Of a DNA stretch of 64,000 nucleotides, positions 27,098 through 35,760 are shown piece by piece. The position numbers and the translations under genes were made by a program. The notes beneath the pieces are model-generated. The model saw only the letters and a list, made by a program, of their open reading frames with translations. It made no database searches and had not been told where the DNA came from. Positions within the stretch are counted from its first letter, which is position 1; every line of letters begins with the position of its first letter. The stretch is from Pseudoalteromonas shioyasakiensis (GTDB taxonomy: Bacteria; Pseudomonadota; Gammaproteobacteria; Enterobacterales; Alteromonadaceae), in assembly GCF_001550135.1 (NCBI RefSeq), contig NZ_LRUE01000002.1, positions 145,472-209,471 of the forward strand. The letters are read 5' to 3'.

Positions 27098-27172
27098 AGA
27101 AAGCTGACCACTTCGAAAGTAATTTCAGCGTAAAATAGAACACAATTTAGTATAGAGCTAAGGTAATTACCC

Positions 27173-28387
27173 ATGAGAAGAGCCGTTATTACGGGCATCG
27201 GTGTTGTTTCAAGCATCGGTAACAACAAAGAAGAAGTATTAGAATCATTAAAACAAGGCCGTAGTGGTATCGCGTTCAACCAAGAGTTTGCTGACTACAA
27301 CCTACGTAGTAACGTATCTGGCAAAATCGATATTGATGTTAAAGAGTTTGTTGATCGTAAAGCAATGCGCTTTATGGGCGATGCAGCGGCATACGCTTAT
27401 ATCTCAATGTCACAAGCGATTGCAGATGCTGGCCTTAGTGAAGATCAAGTTTCAAACGAGCGCACTGGTTTATTAGTGGGCTCTGGTGGTGGTTCATCTA
27501 AATGGCAAGTTGAAGCGGCTGACATTTTACGTGAAAAAGGCGTAAAACGTGTTGGTCCTTACATGGTACCACGTACTATGGCGAGTACGACTTCGGCGTG
27601 TCTTGCAACACCATTTAAAATTAAAGGTGTTAACTACTCACTGAGCTCTGCATGTGCGACATCTGCACACTGTATCGGTCACGCGGTTGAGCAAATTCAA
27701 CTAGGCAAGCAAGACGTAATTTTTGCAGGTGGTGGTGAAGAGCTTCACTGGACGCTAGCAATGGAATTCGATGCAATGGGTGCATTGTCTACTAAGTACA
27801 ATGAAACACCTGAGAAAGCATCACGTACATACGATGCAAACCGTGACGGTTTCGTTATCTCTGGTGGTGGCGGTATCGTTGTTGTTGAAGAGCTTGAGCA
27901 TGCACTTGCTCGTGGTGCGCACATTTATGCAGAAATCACTGGTTACGGTGCAACGTCTGACGGCTACGACATGGTAGCTCCATCAGGTGAAGGCGCTGTA
28001 CGTTGTATGAAGCAAGCAATGCAAGATCTTGAAGGCGGTATTGATTACTTAAATACTCACGGTACTTCAACACCTGTTGGTGATGTGAAAGAGCTTGGCG
28101 CTATTCAAGAAGTATTTGGTGGTAACTCACCAATGATCAGTGCAACCAAAGCGATGACAGGTCACGCTTTAGGTGCAGCAGGCGTTCATGAAGCAATTTT
28201 CTCGCTATTAATGCTTGAGCATAACTTTGTTGCTCCATCTATCAACATTGATGAACTAGATGAGCAAGCTGAAGGTCTAAATATTGTAACTGAGCGTAAA
28301 GACGTTGAACTAAATACAGTTATGTCTAACAGCTTCGGTTTCGGTGGCACTAACGCCACATTAGTAATGAGCAAATATAAAGGTTAA
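27173..28387 (+). CDS. fabB: 3-oxoacyl-ACP synthase I (KAS I)
   Basis: Elongating condensing enzyme of type II fatty acid synthesis, essential for unsaturated fatty acids. 404 residues, as in E. coli. The nucleophile Cys161 lies in [12 protein letters not shown]; the two active-site histidines are in [10 protein letters not shown] and [10 protein letters not shown]. The N terminus [18 protein letters not shown] is family-typical and GTNATLVM ends the fold. The upstream FabR-like box suggests control by membrane unsaturation. The gene order fabB-pdxB-asd-hubP follows the gammaproteobacterial pattern. Confidence 0.97.
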   Translation: MRRAVITGIGVVSSIGNNKEEVLESLKQGRSGIAFNQEFADYNLRSNVSGKIDIDVKEFVDRKAMRFMGDAAAYAYISMSQAIADAGLSEDQVSNERTGLLVGSGGGSSKWQVEAADILREKGVKRVGPYMVPRTMASTTSACLATPFKIKGVNYSLSSACATSAHCIGHAVEQIQLGKQDVIFAGGGEELHWTLAMEFDAMGALSTKYNETPEKASRTYDANRDGFVISGGGGIVVVEELEHALARGAHIYAEITGYGATSDGYDMVAPSGEGAVRCMKQAMQDLEGGIDYLNTHGTSTPVGDVKELGAIQEVFGGNSPMISATKAMTGHALGAAGVHEAIFSLLMLEHNFVAPSINIDELDEQAEGLNIVTERKDVELNTVMSNSFGFGGTNATLVMSKYKG

Positions 28388-28405
28388 ACCTCTCCAGTAT
28401 TTGCT

Positions 28406-28431
28406 TAAAGCCGAGCAATAGCTCGGCTTTT
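28406..28431 (+). terminator. Intrinsic terminator of fabB
   Basis: Stem AAAGCCGAGC / GCTCGGCTTT with an AATA loop and T5 tail, 18 bp after the stop. Confidence 0.9.
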
Positions 28432-28519
28432 TCATTTGTTATAAAGTCTTAGTTGTTACCTATCCGAATACTGATAAATTCGCTACAATAGCGCCACTTT
28501 CTGCCTCTCGGACACACAA

Positions 28520-29641
28520 ATGAAAATTCTTGCAGATCAAAATATGCCATTGGTTGAGCAGTACTTTGCCGATTTTGGTGATGTTGAGCGATTTGATGGC
28601 CGTAATCTCCAACCCGAGCAGCTAGTCGGGGTCGATATCTTGTTAACCCGCTCTGTTACCAATGTAGATAAAGCCTTACTCACTCAAGCAGATAAATTAA
28701 AATTTGTGGGCACAGCAACCATAGGTGTTGATCACATTGATACCGAGTTACTTGCTGAGCGAAATATCGCATTTAGCAGCGCACCAGGTTGTAATGCCGT
28801 GGCGGTTGCTGAATATGTTATTAGCTGCTTGTATGCCTTGAGCCAAGAAAATGCCAGTTCATTACAAGGTAAAACCATCGGCATAGTGGGTGTTGGCAGT
28901 ATAGGTAGCTGTTTACGTGATAAGCTTAGCCTGCTTGGTATGAATGTATTGTTATGTGATCCACCAAAACATGAAGCCGGTGAGCTTGCAGAGCATATTG
29001 AGTTAGACACATTACTAGCCCAAGCCGATATTGTGACTTTTCACGTGCCATTAGTTAAACAAGGTCCGCATAAAACCTTGCACATGCTAGACGAAACACG
29101 CTTAAAAGCACTTAAGCCGGGTATGACGATTATCAATGCAAGCCGTGGTGATGTGATTGATAACCAAGCATTGCTAGCATCGTTTGAGCAAGGCGCAAAA
29201 TTAGATTGTGTGCTTGATGTTTGGGAAAACGAACCCAATATACTGACACCTCTGCTTGATTATGTACGTTATGCCAGTGTGCATATTGCAGGGCATACAC
29301 TTGAAGGCAAAGCCCGCGGTACACAAATGCTGTATCAGCAAGTATGTGAGCTTGAAGGCATCGCAGCGCTTAAGTCTCTGGACGATTTTTTACCAGAGCC
29401 AATTAGCCATTCTGTCACGCTTGGTGAAACCTTTAACCAAGACGATATAGGTCGCTTGGTGCACTTAATTTATGATGTGCGTCGCGACGATGGCATTTTA
29501 CGAAGTAAATTAGCAAGCAAAGGCTTTGATAGTTTACGTAAGAATTACCCGCCACGACGCGAGTTTAGTACCTTGTCGGTGGCTGCCAACAGTGCATGTG
29601 AAGGCGCATTAGCTGCACTGGGATTTAGAATTAACGAATAA
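28520..29641 (+). CDS. pdxB: Erythronate-4-phosphate dehydrogenase
   Basis: Second step of DXP-dependent pyridoxal phosphate synthesis, oxidising 4-phosphoerythronate. 373 residues of the D-2-hydroxyacid dehydrogenase superfamily. The NAD loop GIVGVGSIGS, catalytic Arg in NASRGDVIDN, Glu in VWENEPNI and His in HIAGHTLEGKARG are visible. A C-terminal PdxB dimerisation domain (~290-373) separates it from SerA-type paralogues. Start ATG at 28520; a TACAAT -10-like hexamer lies just upstream (near 28485). Followed 32 bp later by asd. Confidence 0.96.
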   Translation: MKILADQNMPLVEQYFADFGDVERFDGRNLQPEQLVGVDILLTRSVTNVDKALLTQADKLKFVGTATIGVDHIDTELLAERNIAFSSAPGCNAVAVAEYVISCLYALSQENASSLQGKTIGIVGVGSIGSCLRDKLSLLGMNVLLCDPPKHEAGELAEHIELDTLLAQADIVTFHVPLVKQGPHKTLHMLDETRLKALKPGMTIINASRGDVIDNQALLASFEQGAKLDCVLDVWENEPNILTPLLDYVRYASVHIAGHTLEGKARGTQMLYQQVCELEGIAALKSLDDFLPEPISHSVTLGETFNQDDIGRLVHLIYDVRRDDGILRSKLASKGFDSLRKNYPPRREFSTLSVAANSACEGALAALGFRINE

Positions 29642-29673
29642 AGCTATTTGCTTTATTCAAAAGAGGAAAACAC

Positions 29674-30690
29674 ATGTCGCAAAAATTTAATGTAGCCGTA
29701 TTAGGTGCCACAGGTTTAGTGGGTCGTCAGATTATCGAAACTTTAGAAGATCGTAAGTTTCCGGTAGACCAATTATTTTTACTTGCAAGCAGCCGTAGTG
29801 CTGGTGAAGAAATTCAATTTCGCGGTGAGAGTATTGAAGTAATTGATGTTGAAGAGTTTGATTTTAGCCAAGCTCACATTGGTTTATTTTCAGCAGGCGG
29901 CAGTGTTTCTGAAAAATACGCACCGATTGCAGCGGACGCAGGCTGTGTGGTAATTGATAATACCTCACACTTTCGTAATGACTACGATGTGCCACTAATT
30001 ATTCCTGAAGTGAATGCATCAAGCTTAGCGGATTTCAGAAACCGCAACATCATTGCAAACCCTAACTGCTCAACGATTCAAATGCTGGTGGCATTAAAGC
30101 CAATTTATGATGCTTATGGCATTGACCGCATTAACGTATCAACTTATCAAGCTGTATCGGGTGCGGGTAAAGAAGCCGTTGATGAACTAGCTAAGCAAAC
30201 AGCAAACTTAATGAATGCACGTCCGATGGATAATGCCGTTTTCCCTAAACAAATTGCTTTTAATGTGATCCCACAAATCGATAGCTTTGAAGATAACGGT
30301 TATACCCGCGAAGAAATGAAAATGGTCAACGAAACACAAAAAATCTTAGGTGATAACAGTGTTGTGGTTAACCCTACTTGTGTTCGTGTTCCCGTGTTCT
30401 TTGGTCACAGTGAAGCGATTAATATTGAAACGCGTATGCCAGTAGATATCGAACATGTGAAGCAGCTATTAAACGATGCACCTGGTGTAGAGTTTATTGA
30501 AGACTTAGCCGATTACCCAACAGCAGTATCAGATGCAAGTGGTAACGATACTGTATACGTAGGTCGTTTACGTGCTGATATTTCGCATCCTCATGGTTTA
30601 AACATGTGGGTTGTTAGCGATAATACGCGCAAAGGTGCGGCAACAAATAGTGTGCAAATTGCTGAAGAGCTTATCGCAAATTATTTATAA
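29674..30690 (+). CDS. asd: Aspartate-semialdehyde dehydrogenase
   Basis: Reduces aspartyl phosphate to the semialdehyde for lysine, diaminopimelate, threonine and methionine synthesis. 338 residues. NADP loop VLGATGLVGRQIIE, catalytic Cys in NPNCSTIQ, catalytic His in RVPVFFGHSE. In enterics the gene at this spot (usg) is a decayed paralogue, but here the catalytic Cys and His are intact, so I call a functional Asd of the Pseudomonas/Vibrio type. AGAGGAAA precedes the ATG. A strong terminator separates it from hubP. Confidence 0.95.
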   Translation: MSQKFNVAVLGATGLVGRQIIETLEDRKFPVDQLFLLASSRSAGEEIQFRGESIEVIDVEEFDFSQAHIGLFSAGGSVSEKYAPIAADAGCVVIDNTSHFRNDYDVPLIIPEVNASSLADFRNRNIIANPNCSTIQMLVALKPIYDAYGIDRINVSTYQAVSGAGKEAVDELAKQTANLMNARPMDNAVFPKQIAFNVIPQIDSFEDNGYTREEMKMVNETQKILGDNSVVVNPTCVRVPVFFGHSEAINIETRMPVDIEHVKQLLNDAPGVEFIEDLADYPTAVSDASGNDTVYVGRLRADISHPHGLNMWVVSDNTRKGAATNSVQIAEELIANYL

Positions 30691-30721
30691 ATCTGATGAT
30701 TTAGGCTGAGCTAAATTTAAG

Positions 30722-30747
30722 AAAAGCGGCAATTTGCCGCTTTTTTT
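30722..30747 (+). terminator. Intrinsic terminator of asd
   Basis: Stem AAAAGCGGC / GCCGCTTTT with an AATTT loop, followed by T-run to 30747. Confidence 0.9.
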
Positions 30748-31010
30748 GTGAATTCACTGCCAAATTATTGCCGCATACGCTGTAAAAGCGTATAAACTTA
30801 ACGATAACAATAAAAAAGCCTCTCAGCCGCTATTATTTAAGCTATTTACTATCAAGGTGTTGCAATAGATATTGCAAGGCAACTAAGTTATAGTTTGCAG
30901 CTGGAATAGAGCTTGCAAGAAAACATAATTAAGAATCAATTCTGCAAGAATTACTTGATGTTTAAGCAACCAAGGTTGCTGCGTTAACATTTAAAACATA
31001 AAGGATCAGC
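30748..31010 (+). other. hubP upstream region rich in perfect inverted repeats
   Basis: No gene seen. It contains TTGCAATA-GA-TATTGCAA (30860-30877), AATTCT-GCA-AGAATT (30938-30952) and AGCAACC-AA-GGTTGCT (30965-30980), besides ATACGCT/AGCGTAT near 30776-30795. A -10-like TATAGT lies at 30889-30894. AAAGGA precedes the hubP ATG. Confidence 0.75.
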
Positions 31011-34000
31011 ATGCGCGGTTTAGCAACACTCTTCATATTAGCGTCTGCATTGGTGGTAACACCGACATACTCTGATGAAGGCACCACACTTAAAGGCCCT
31101 AAAGGTGTCGATTACGGTGCGCAGGGGCGCTCTATTGGTCCAATTAAACCGACCGATACATTATGGCGTATTGCCGCTAAAATTCGCCCTGACAACTCTG
31201 TAAGCATTTATCAGGTCATGCAAGCTCTGTATGACAAAAACCCATCGTCATTTTTAGATCAAAACCTAAATCATATGCGTGATGGCGCATACCTAAAAAT
31301 TCCAACCATTGCAGAAATGCGTGCGGTCAACCCGACATTAGCAAAAGCCCGCTCTGAACAGGATGATGAGCTGTGGGAAAAAAAGAAAAACGGCACGCTG
31401 ACTACAGCTGAAATTAATGAATCGCAAAAGAAAGTAACTCAAGCCCGTAAAGTTGATGTAGACGAAGCAAAACAAGAACTTAAGCAAGAAATCAACACTA
31501 TTAAAACAGAGCAGGGCACGCAGCTAGTAGAGTTACAAAAGCAGTTTAAATCGTCGGTTGAAAATGTTGAAGAAATCTTAGCTGAGAACAACAAGCTCAA
31601 AAAGCAACTGAGCGGTATTTCTAAAGAGCTCGAAACCGTTCGTGATCAACTTGGCCAAGACAGTGAAATTCAAAAGCAACTGAAAGAGTTGATCAATAAA
31701 CAAAATGAAATCATAGAGCAGCAAAAAGCAAAAAAGATTGAAGAGGACAGTGGGTTTAGTTTTTCGAGTTTACTGAGCAACCCATTTGTTCTCGGTGCTT
31801 TAATGTTTATTCCTGCATTACTGATCATTGCAGCTGTTGTGATGTTTTTGAAAAAACGCAACAGCACCAATGATGATACAGATGCAAGCGATGACGATGA
31901 ATTTTTACCTCAAAGCCCAAGTTATAATGCTGATGATGATTTAGAACCAATTATAGAAACTGATCCGCTAGTTCCTGATCCGGTCGAAGACAATGATGAC
32001 TTGAGTGTGCGGTTAGATGACGACTTAGACCAAGACATGCTGCCTGATGATGACATCATTTTTGACGACAGCATTGATGATAGTTTTGATGAAGATGACA
32101 GTGTTTTAAATCAAGATGAACTAGAAGGTTTATTAAGTGATGACATCGAGTTTAATGATGAGTCTTCAAGTAGTGCTGACGATGATGATTTAGATGCATT
32201 TTTACAGCAAGATTTCGATCAAACCGATGACGACAGTTTAGGTGATGAAATTGACCTAGATAGTGAGCAGCCTCAAGCAGATTCATCGGGTGATATTTTA
32301 AGTGCTGATGATATTGATGACCTATTTGATACTGATGAAGGTGACTCGTTAGATAACGCTAATGATGAAATGGCAGCGCTTAGTGAAGAGCTCGCAGAAG
32401 ATGACGCTGAAGATGATTTTGACATTGATAGCTTAATTGATGAGCAAAACAATACGGATTCTAATCAAGACGTAAACCTAGACGATATTGATGACTTACT
32501 CGATGAAAATAATGATGCCTCAACAACTAACGTTGAAGCTGAACTCATCGATGAAGATGATTTCGATATCGACAGCTTAATTGATGAAGCGCAAACAGAA
32601 GAGCCAGCAACTGAAGCTAATGATTCATTAGAAAGCGATGATCTTGATGAGGCGCTGGATGTTGATGACATTGACTCGCTGTTAGATGAAGCTCAAGAAG
32701 AAGCGCCAGTCGAAGAACCAAGCGCGGATGAACTCATCGATGAAGATGATTTCGATATCGACAGCTTAATTGATGATGCACAAACAGAAGAGCCAGCCGC
32801 TGAAACTAACGATGCATTAGAAAACGATGATCTTGATGATGCGCTAGATGTTGATGACATTGACTCATTATTAGATGAAGTTCAAGAAGAAGCGCCGACC
32901 GAAGAACCAAGCGCAGACGATTTAATCGACGAAGACGAGCTTGATGATGCCCTCGATGTTGATGACATTGATTCATTGCTAGATGAGACACAAGCAGAGC
33001 CTGAAGCGGAGCTTGTTGAAGAGCAGCCTGAAGAGCTTGCAGAAGAACCAAGCGCAGACGATTTAATCGACGAAGACGAGCTTGATGATGCCCTCGATGT
33101 TGATGACATTGATTCATTATTAGATGAGGCACAAGCAGAGCCTGAAGCGGAGCTTGTTGAAGAGCAGCCTGAAGAGCTTGTAGAAGAACCTAGTGCAGAC
33201 GATTTAATCGACGAAGACGAGCTTGATGATGACATTGATTCATTACTAGATGAGACACAAGCAGAGCCTGAAGCGGAGCTTGTTGAGGAGCAGCCTGAAA
33301 AGCTTGTAGAAGAACCAAGCGCAGACGATTTAATCGACGAAGACGAACTTGATGATGCCCTAGATGTTGATGACATTGACTCGTTATTAGATGAGGCACA
33401 ACCTGAGCAAGAGCCTGAAGCGGAGCTTGTTGAAGAACCAAGCGCAGATGACTTAATCGACGAAGACGAGCTTGATGATGAACTAGATGTTGATGACATT
33501 GATTCATTGCTAGATGAGGCACAAGCAGAGCCTGAAGCGGAACTTGTTGAAGAGCAGCCTGAAAAGCTTGTAGAAGAACCTAGCGCAGACGATTTAATCG
33601 ATGAAGACGAGCTCGGTGATGAACTAGATGTTGATGACATTGATTCATTACTAGATGAAGCTCAAACAGAGCAAGAGCCTGAAACGGAATTTGTTGATGA
33701 GCAGCCTGAAGAGCTTGTAGAAGAACCTAGTTCACACGACTTAATTGACGAAGATGAGCTTGATGATGATTTAGATGTCGATGACATCGACTCACTATTA
33801 TATGAAGCTCAAGAAGAGCCTGAATCTGAAAAGCTGGTTGAAGAACCTAGTGCAGACGATTTAATTGACAAAGATGAGCTTAATGATGATTTAGATGTCG
33901 ATGACATCGACTCATTATTGGATGAAGCGCAGGAAGAGCCAGAACAAGAACCAGTTGAAGAGCTTACCGAAGAGCCTATTACGGATGATTTAAGCGGTGA

Positions 34001-35699
34001 GTTTGATACCGATGAAATCGACTCACTACTTGATGAGGTTGATGCAGAGTCAGAAGAACCTGAGTTAACAGATGAAAGTAGCTCAGATATTGATGACAAT
34101 GCTGAGCAAGGCGATGAACTCGATGTAGCAGATATTGACTCATTACTTGATGAAGACGCTAGTGATGAGCAGGACTCTGACGTTGATGATGAGCTCGAAG
34201 AGCTTATTCAGCAAACAAATGAGCTGAAGCAAGACACTGAAGCGCAGATATCAGATTTAAGTCATGAACAGAGTGACAGTGCAGATCATGATGAGAATCT
34301 ACAAGAGTCGCTAGAAGATTTAGCCGATGCTGATCAAGCGGTTGATGACATGAATGTTGAATCGATTGCATCAGAGTTGGTTGATGATACGGATGATAGT
34401 GACGAAGTTGATATCGATGAAGCGCTTAATCAAGAGTTTAATGAAGATAGCGATGAGCTATTAGATGAAGATGATAGCCTTGACGAGTTTGATGATCCAT
34501 CACTGAAAAGTGTCGATGAGTTATTAAATGAAATTGGTGAAGATGATGACTATGTCGAAGCACCAGACTGGTCAATAGATGAACCAGAGCAAGACATAGA
34601 AGAAGTTGAAATTGATTTAGGCGATGATCCGCTAGCAGATGAAGACCTAACTGATGAATTTGATTTAACTGCTGACGAAGAGCCATTACAGCAAGATACC
34701 GTGACTCCTAGCCAAGAGCTGGAAGAGTATCCTGAACTTGAGCTAGATGAAGCCGGTTTTGAATTGGATGAATCTGATGAAGACATTTCTGGTGAGTTAG
34801 ATGAAGATGCACCATTACAGTTAAGTCAGGCAGAGCAAGACCTTGCTAATTCATTAGCAACGGGTAATGAGCTTGATCAGCTAGACGATGATTTTGATGA
34901 TGAGATCTTGCTTGATAATGAATTTACAGAAGATGATATTCTTGACCCTGAGGACGACTTATCGGATCAATCACAGAGTGAAAGCACAACAGAGTTAACG
35001 AGCGAAGCGCCAACTGACGATGAGGTGGCTGATAGCCAAGACGAATTAGAGGAGTTCCCTGAATTCGAATTGGATGATATTGAACTTGATGATGCCGTAG
35101 AAGCTGAACAAACATTAGCTGATATCGAGTCTAATTTAGCTGACGAGGCTGATTTAAGTGAGCTGTCAGACGATGAAATCGATGATGATTTTATGGCTGA
35201 CCTTACTCAAACAGACTTTGATGCGCTGTTAAATGAATTAGCAGAGCCAGATGAAGCTGATATTGCTGATGCCAGTGAGTTCGACGTTGATTTTAATGCA
35301 CTATTAAATGAAGACTTACAGGGTGAAAGCGAACAGCCAGTTGAACCTGAAGTACAGGCATTAGATTCCGAGGAGCAACAAACTACTTCAACGGATGAGT
35401 TTGTAGATATCGATTCATTACTTGAACAAAGTGACGATGAAGCACTCGACCACGAACCTTATGATGAGGTTGATATGGATGTAGGGCTGAGTGATTTTAA
35501 TGACTTACTAGCAGGCGATAACCCAACTGATGTTGATGCCGAAAGTGGTGGTTACTCAGCAAAACTGGATTTAGCTCGGGCATATATTGAAATAGACGAC
35601 TTTGACTCAGCGCTGCAAGCCGTTGAAGATGTTATTGCCAATGGCCCAGAGGAAGTGCAAGAAGAAGCACAATCACTTAAAGCTAAAATTAACGAGTAA
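31011..35699 (+). CDS. hubP: Polar landmark protein HubP (FimV family)
   Basis: 1562-residue inner-membrane protein that marks cell poles and recruits flagellar, chemotaxis and chromosome-origin partners in Vibrio and Shewanella; FimV in Pseudomonas. Order: signal peptide (~1-21); periplasmic FimV/LysM-like peptidoglycan-binding segment (~40-105, IGPIKPTDTLWRIAAKIRP); coiled coil (~145-245); single TM (~258-281); then a very acidic Asp/Glu-rich cytoplasmic region holding near-identical repeats; finally the C-terminal FimV motif (LDLARAYIEIDDFDSALQAVEDV). Follows asd, as in relatives, but truA does not follow. The repeat number probably varies between strains. Confidence 0.95.
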   Translation: MRGLATLFILASALVVTPTYSDEGTTLKGPKGVDYGAQGRSIGPIKPTDTLWRIAAKIRPDNSVSIYQVMQALYDKNPSSFLDQNLNHMRDGAYLKIPTIAEMRAVNPTLAKARSEQDDELWEKKKNGTLTTAEINESQKKVTQARKVDVDEAKQELKQEINTIKTEQGTQLVELQKQFKSSVENVEEILAENNKLKKQLSGISKELETVRDQLGQDSEIQKQLKELINKQNEIIEQQKAKKIEEDSGFSFSSLLSNPFVLGALMFIPALLIIAAVVMFLKKRNSTNDDTDASDDDEFLPQSPSYNADDDLEPIIETDPLVPDPVEDNDDLSVRLDDDLDQDMLPDDDIIFDDSIDDSFDEDDSVLNQDELEGLLSDDIEFNDESSSSADDDDLDAFLQQDFDQTDDDSLGDEIDLDSEQPQADSSGDILSADDIDDLFDTDEGDSLDNANDEMAALSEELAEDDAEDDFDIDSLIDEQNNTDSNQDVNLDDIDDLLDENNDASTTNVEAELIDEDDFDIDSLIDEAQTEEPATEANDSLESDDLDEALDVDDIDSLLDEAQEEAPVEEPSADELIDEDDFDIDSLIDDAQTEEPAAETNDALENDDLDDALDVDDIDSLLDEVQEEAPTEEPSADDLIDEDELDDALDVDDIDSLLDETQAEPEAELVEEQPEELAEEPSADDLIDEDELDDALDVDDIDSLLDEAQAEPEAELVEEQPEELVEEPSADDLIDEDELDDDIDSLLDETQAEPEAELVEEQPEKLVEEPSADDLIDEDELDDALDVDDIDSLLDEAQPEQEPEAELVEEPSADDLIDEDELDDELDVDDIDSLLDEAQAEPEAELVEEQPEKLVEEPSADDLIDEDELGDELDVDDIDSLLDEAQTEQEPETEFVDEQPEELVEEPSSHDLIDEDELDDDLDVDDIDSLLYEAQEEPESEKLVEEPSADDLIDKDELNDDLDVDDIDSLLDEAQEEPEQEPVEELTEEPITDDLSGEFDTDEIDSLLDEVDAESEEPELTDESSSDIDDNAEQGDELDVADIDSLLDEDASDEQDSDVDDELEELIQQTNELKQDTEAQISDLSHEQSDSADHDENLQESLEDLADADQAVDDMNVESIASELVDDTDDSDEVDIDEALNQEFNEDSDELLDEDDSLDEFDDPSLKSVDELLNEIGEDDDYVEAPDWSIDEPEQDIEEVEIDLGDDPLADEDLTDEFDLTADEEPLQQDTVTPSQELEEYPELELDEAGFELDESDEDISGELDEDAPLQLSQAEQDLANSLATGNELDQLDDDFDDEILLDNEFTEDDILDPEDDLSDQSQSESTTELTSEAPTDDEVADSQDELEEFPEFELDDIELDDAVEAEQTLADIESNLADEADLSELSDDEIDDDFMADLTQTDFDALLNELAEPDEADIADASEFDVDFNALLNEDLQGESEQPVEPEVQALDSEEQQTTSTDEFVDIDSLLEQSDDEALDHEPYDEVDMDVGLSDFNDLLAGDNPTDVDAESGGYSAKLDLARAYIEIDDFDSALQAVEDVIANGPEEVQEEAQSLKAKINE
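32913..33971 (+). repeat. Coding tandem repeats in hubP acidic region
   Basis: Eight near-identical units begin at 32913, 33054, 33195, 33321, 33444, 33585, 33732 and 33852 (spacing 120-147 bp, most often 141). Each encodes a unit like SADDLIDEDELDD-ALDVDDIDSLLDEAQ plus a Glu/Pro linker. The third unit has an in-frame 15-bp deletion (ELDDDIDSLLDE). More diverged copies extend on both sides (about 32541-34165). Confidence 0.92.
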
Positions 35700-35716
35700 T
35701 AAGTAAAACTGACAGT

Positions 35717-35745
35717 AAAAAACCGAGCAACTAGCTCGGTTTTTT
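35717..35745. terminator. Bidirectional terminator between hubP and M28 peptidase gene
   Basis: Stem AAAAACCGAGC / GCTCGGTTTTT with AACTA loop; A-run one side, T-run the other, between convergent genes. Confidence 0.9.
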
Positions 35746-35760
35746 GTATCTAAGCGAAGG

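Noticed and set aside
29674..30690. Decayed usg-type paralogue instead of true asd
   Set aside because: Catalytic Cys (NPNCST) and His (FFGHSE) motifs are intact and the frame is full length.
32913..33971. CRISPR-like spacing of repeats
   Set aside because: Repeats are ~120-147 bp, contiguous and in frame within hubP; no unique spacers and no cas genes.
32806..34786. Long minus-strand frames (Ser-rich and Leu/His/Gln-rich) opposite hubP
   Set aside because: They are antisense shadows of the repetitive Asp/Glu codons (GAT/GAA become ATC/TTC-type codons). No ribosome-binding sites, and their repeats mirror the hubP units.
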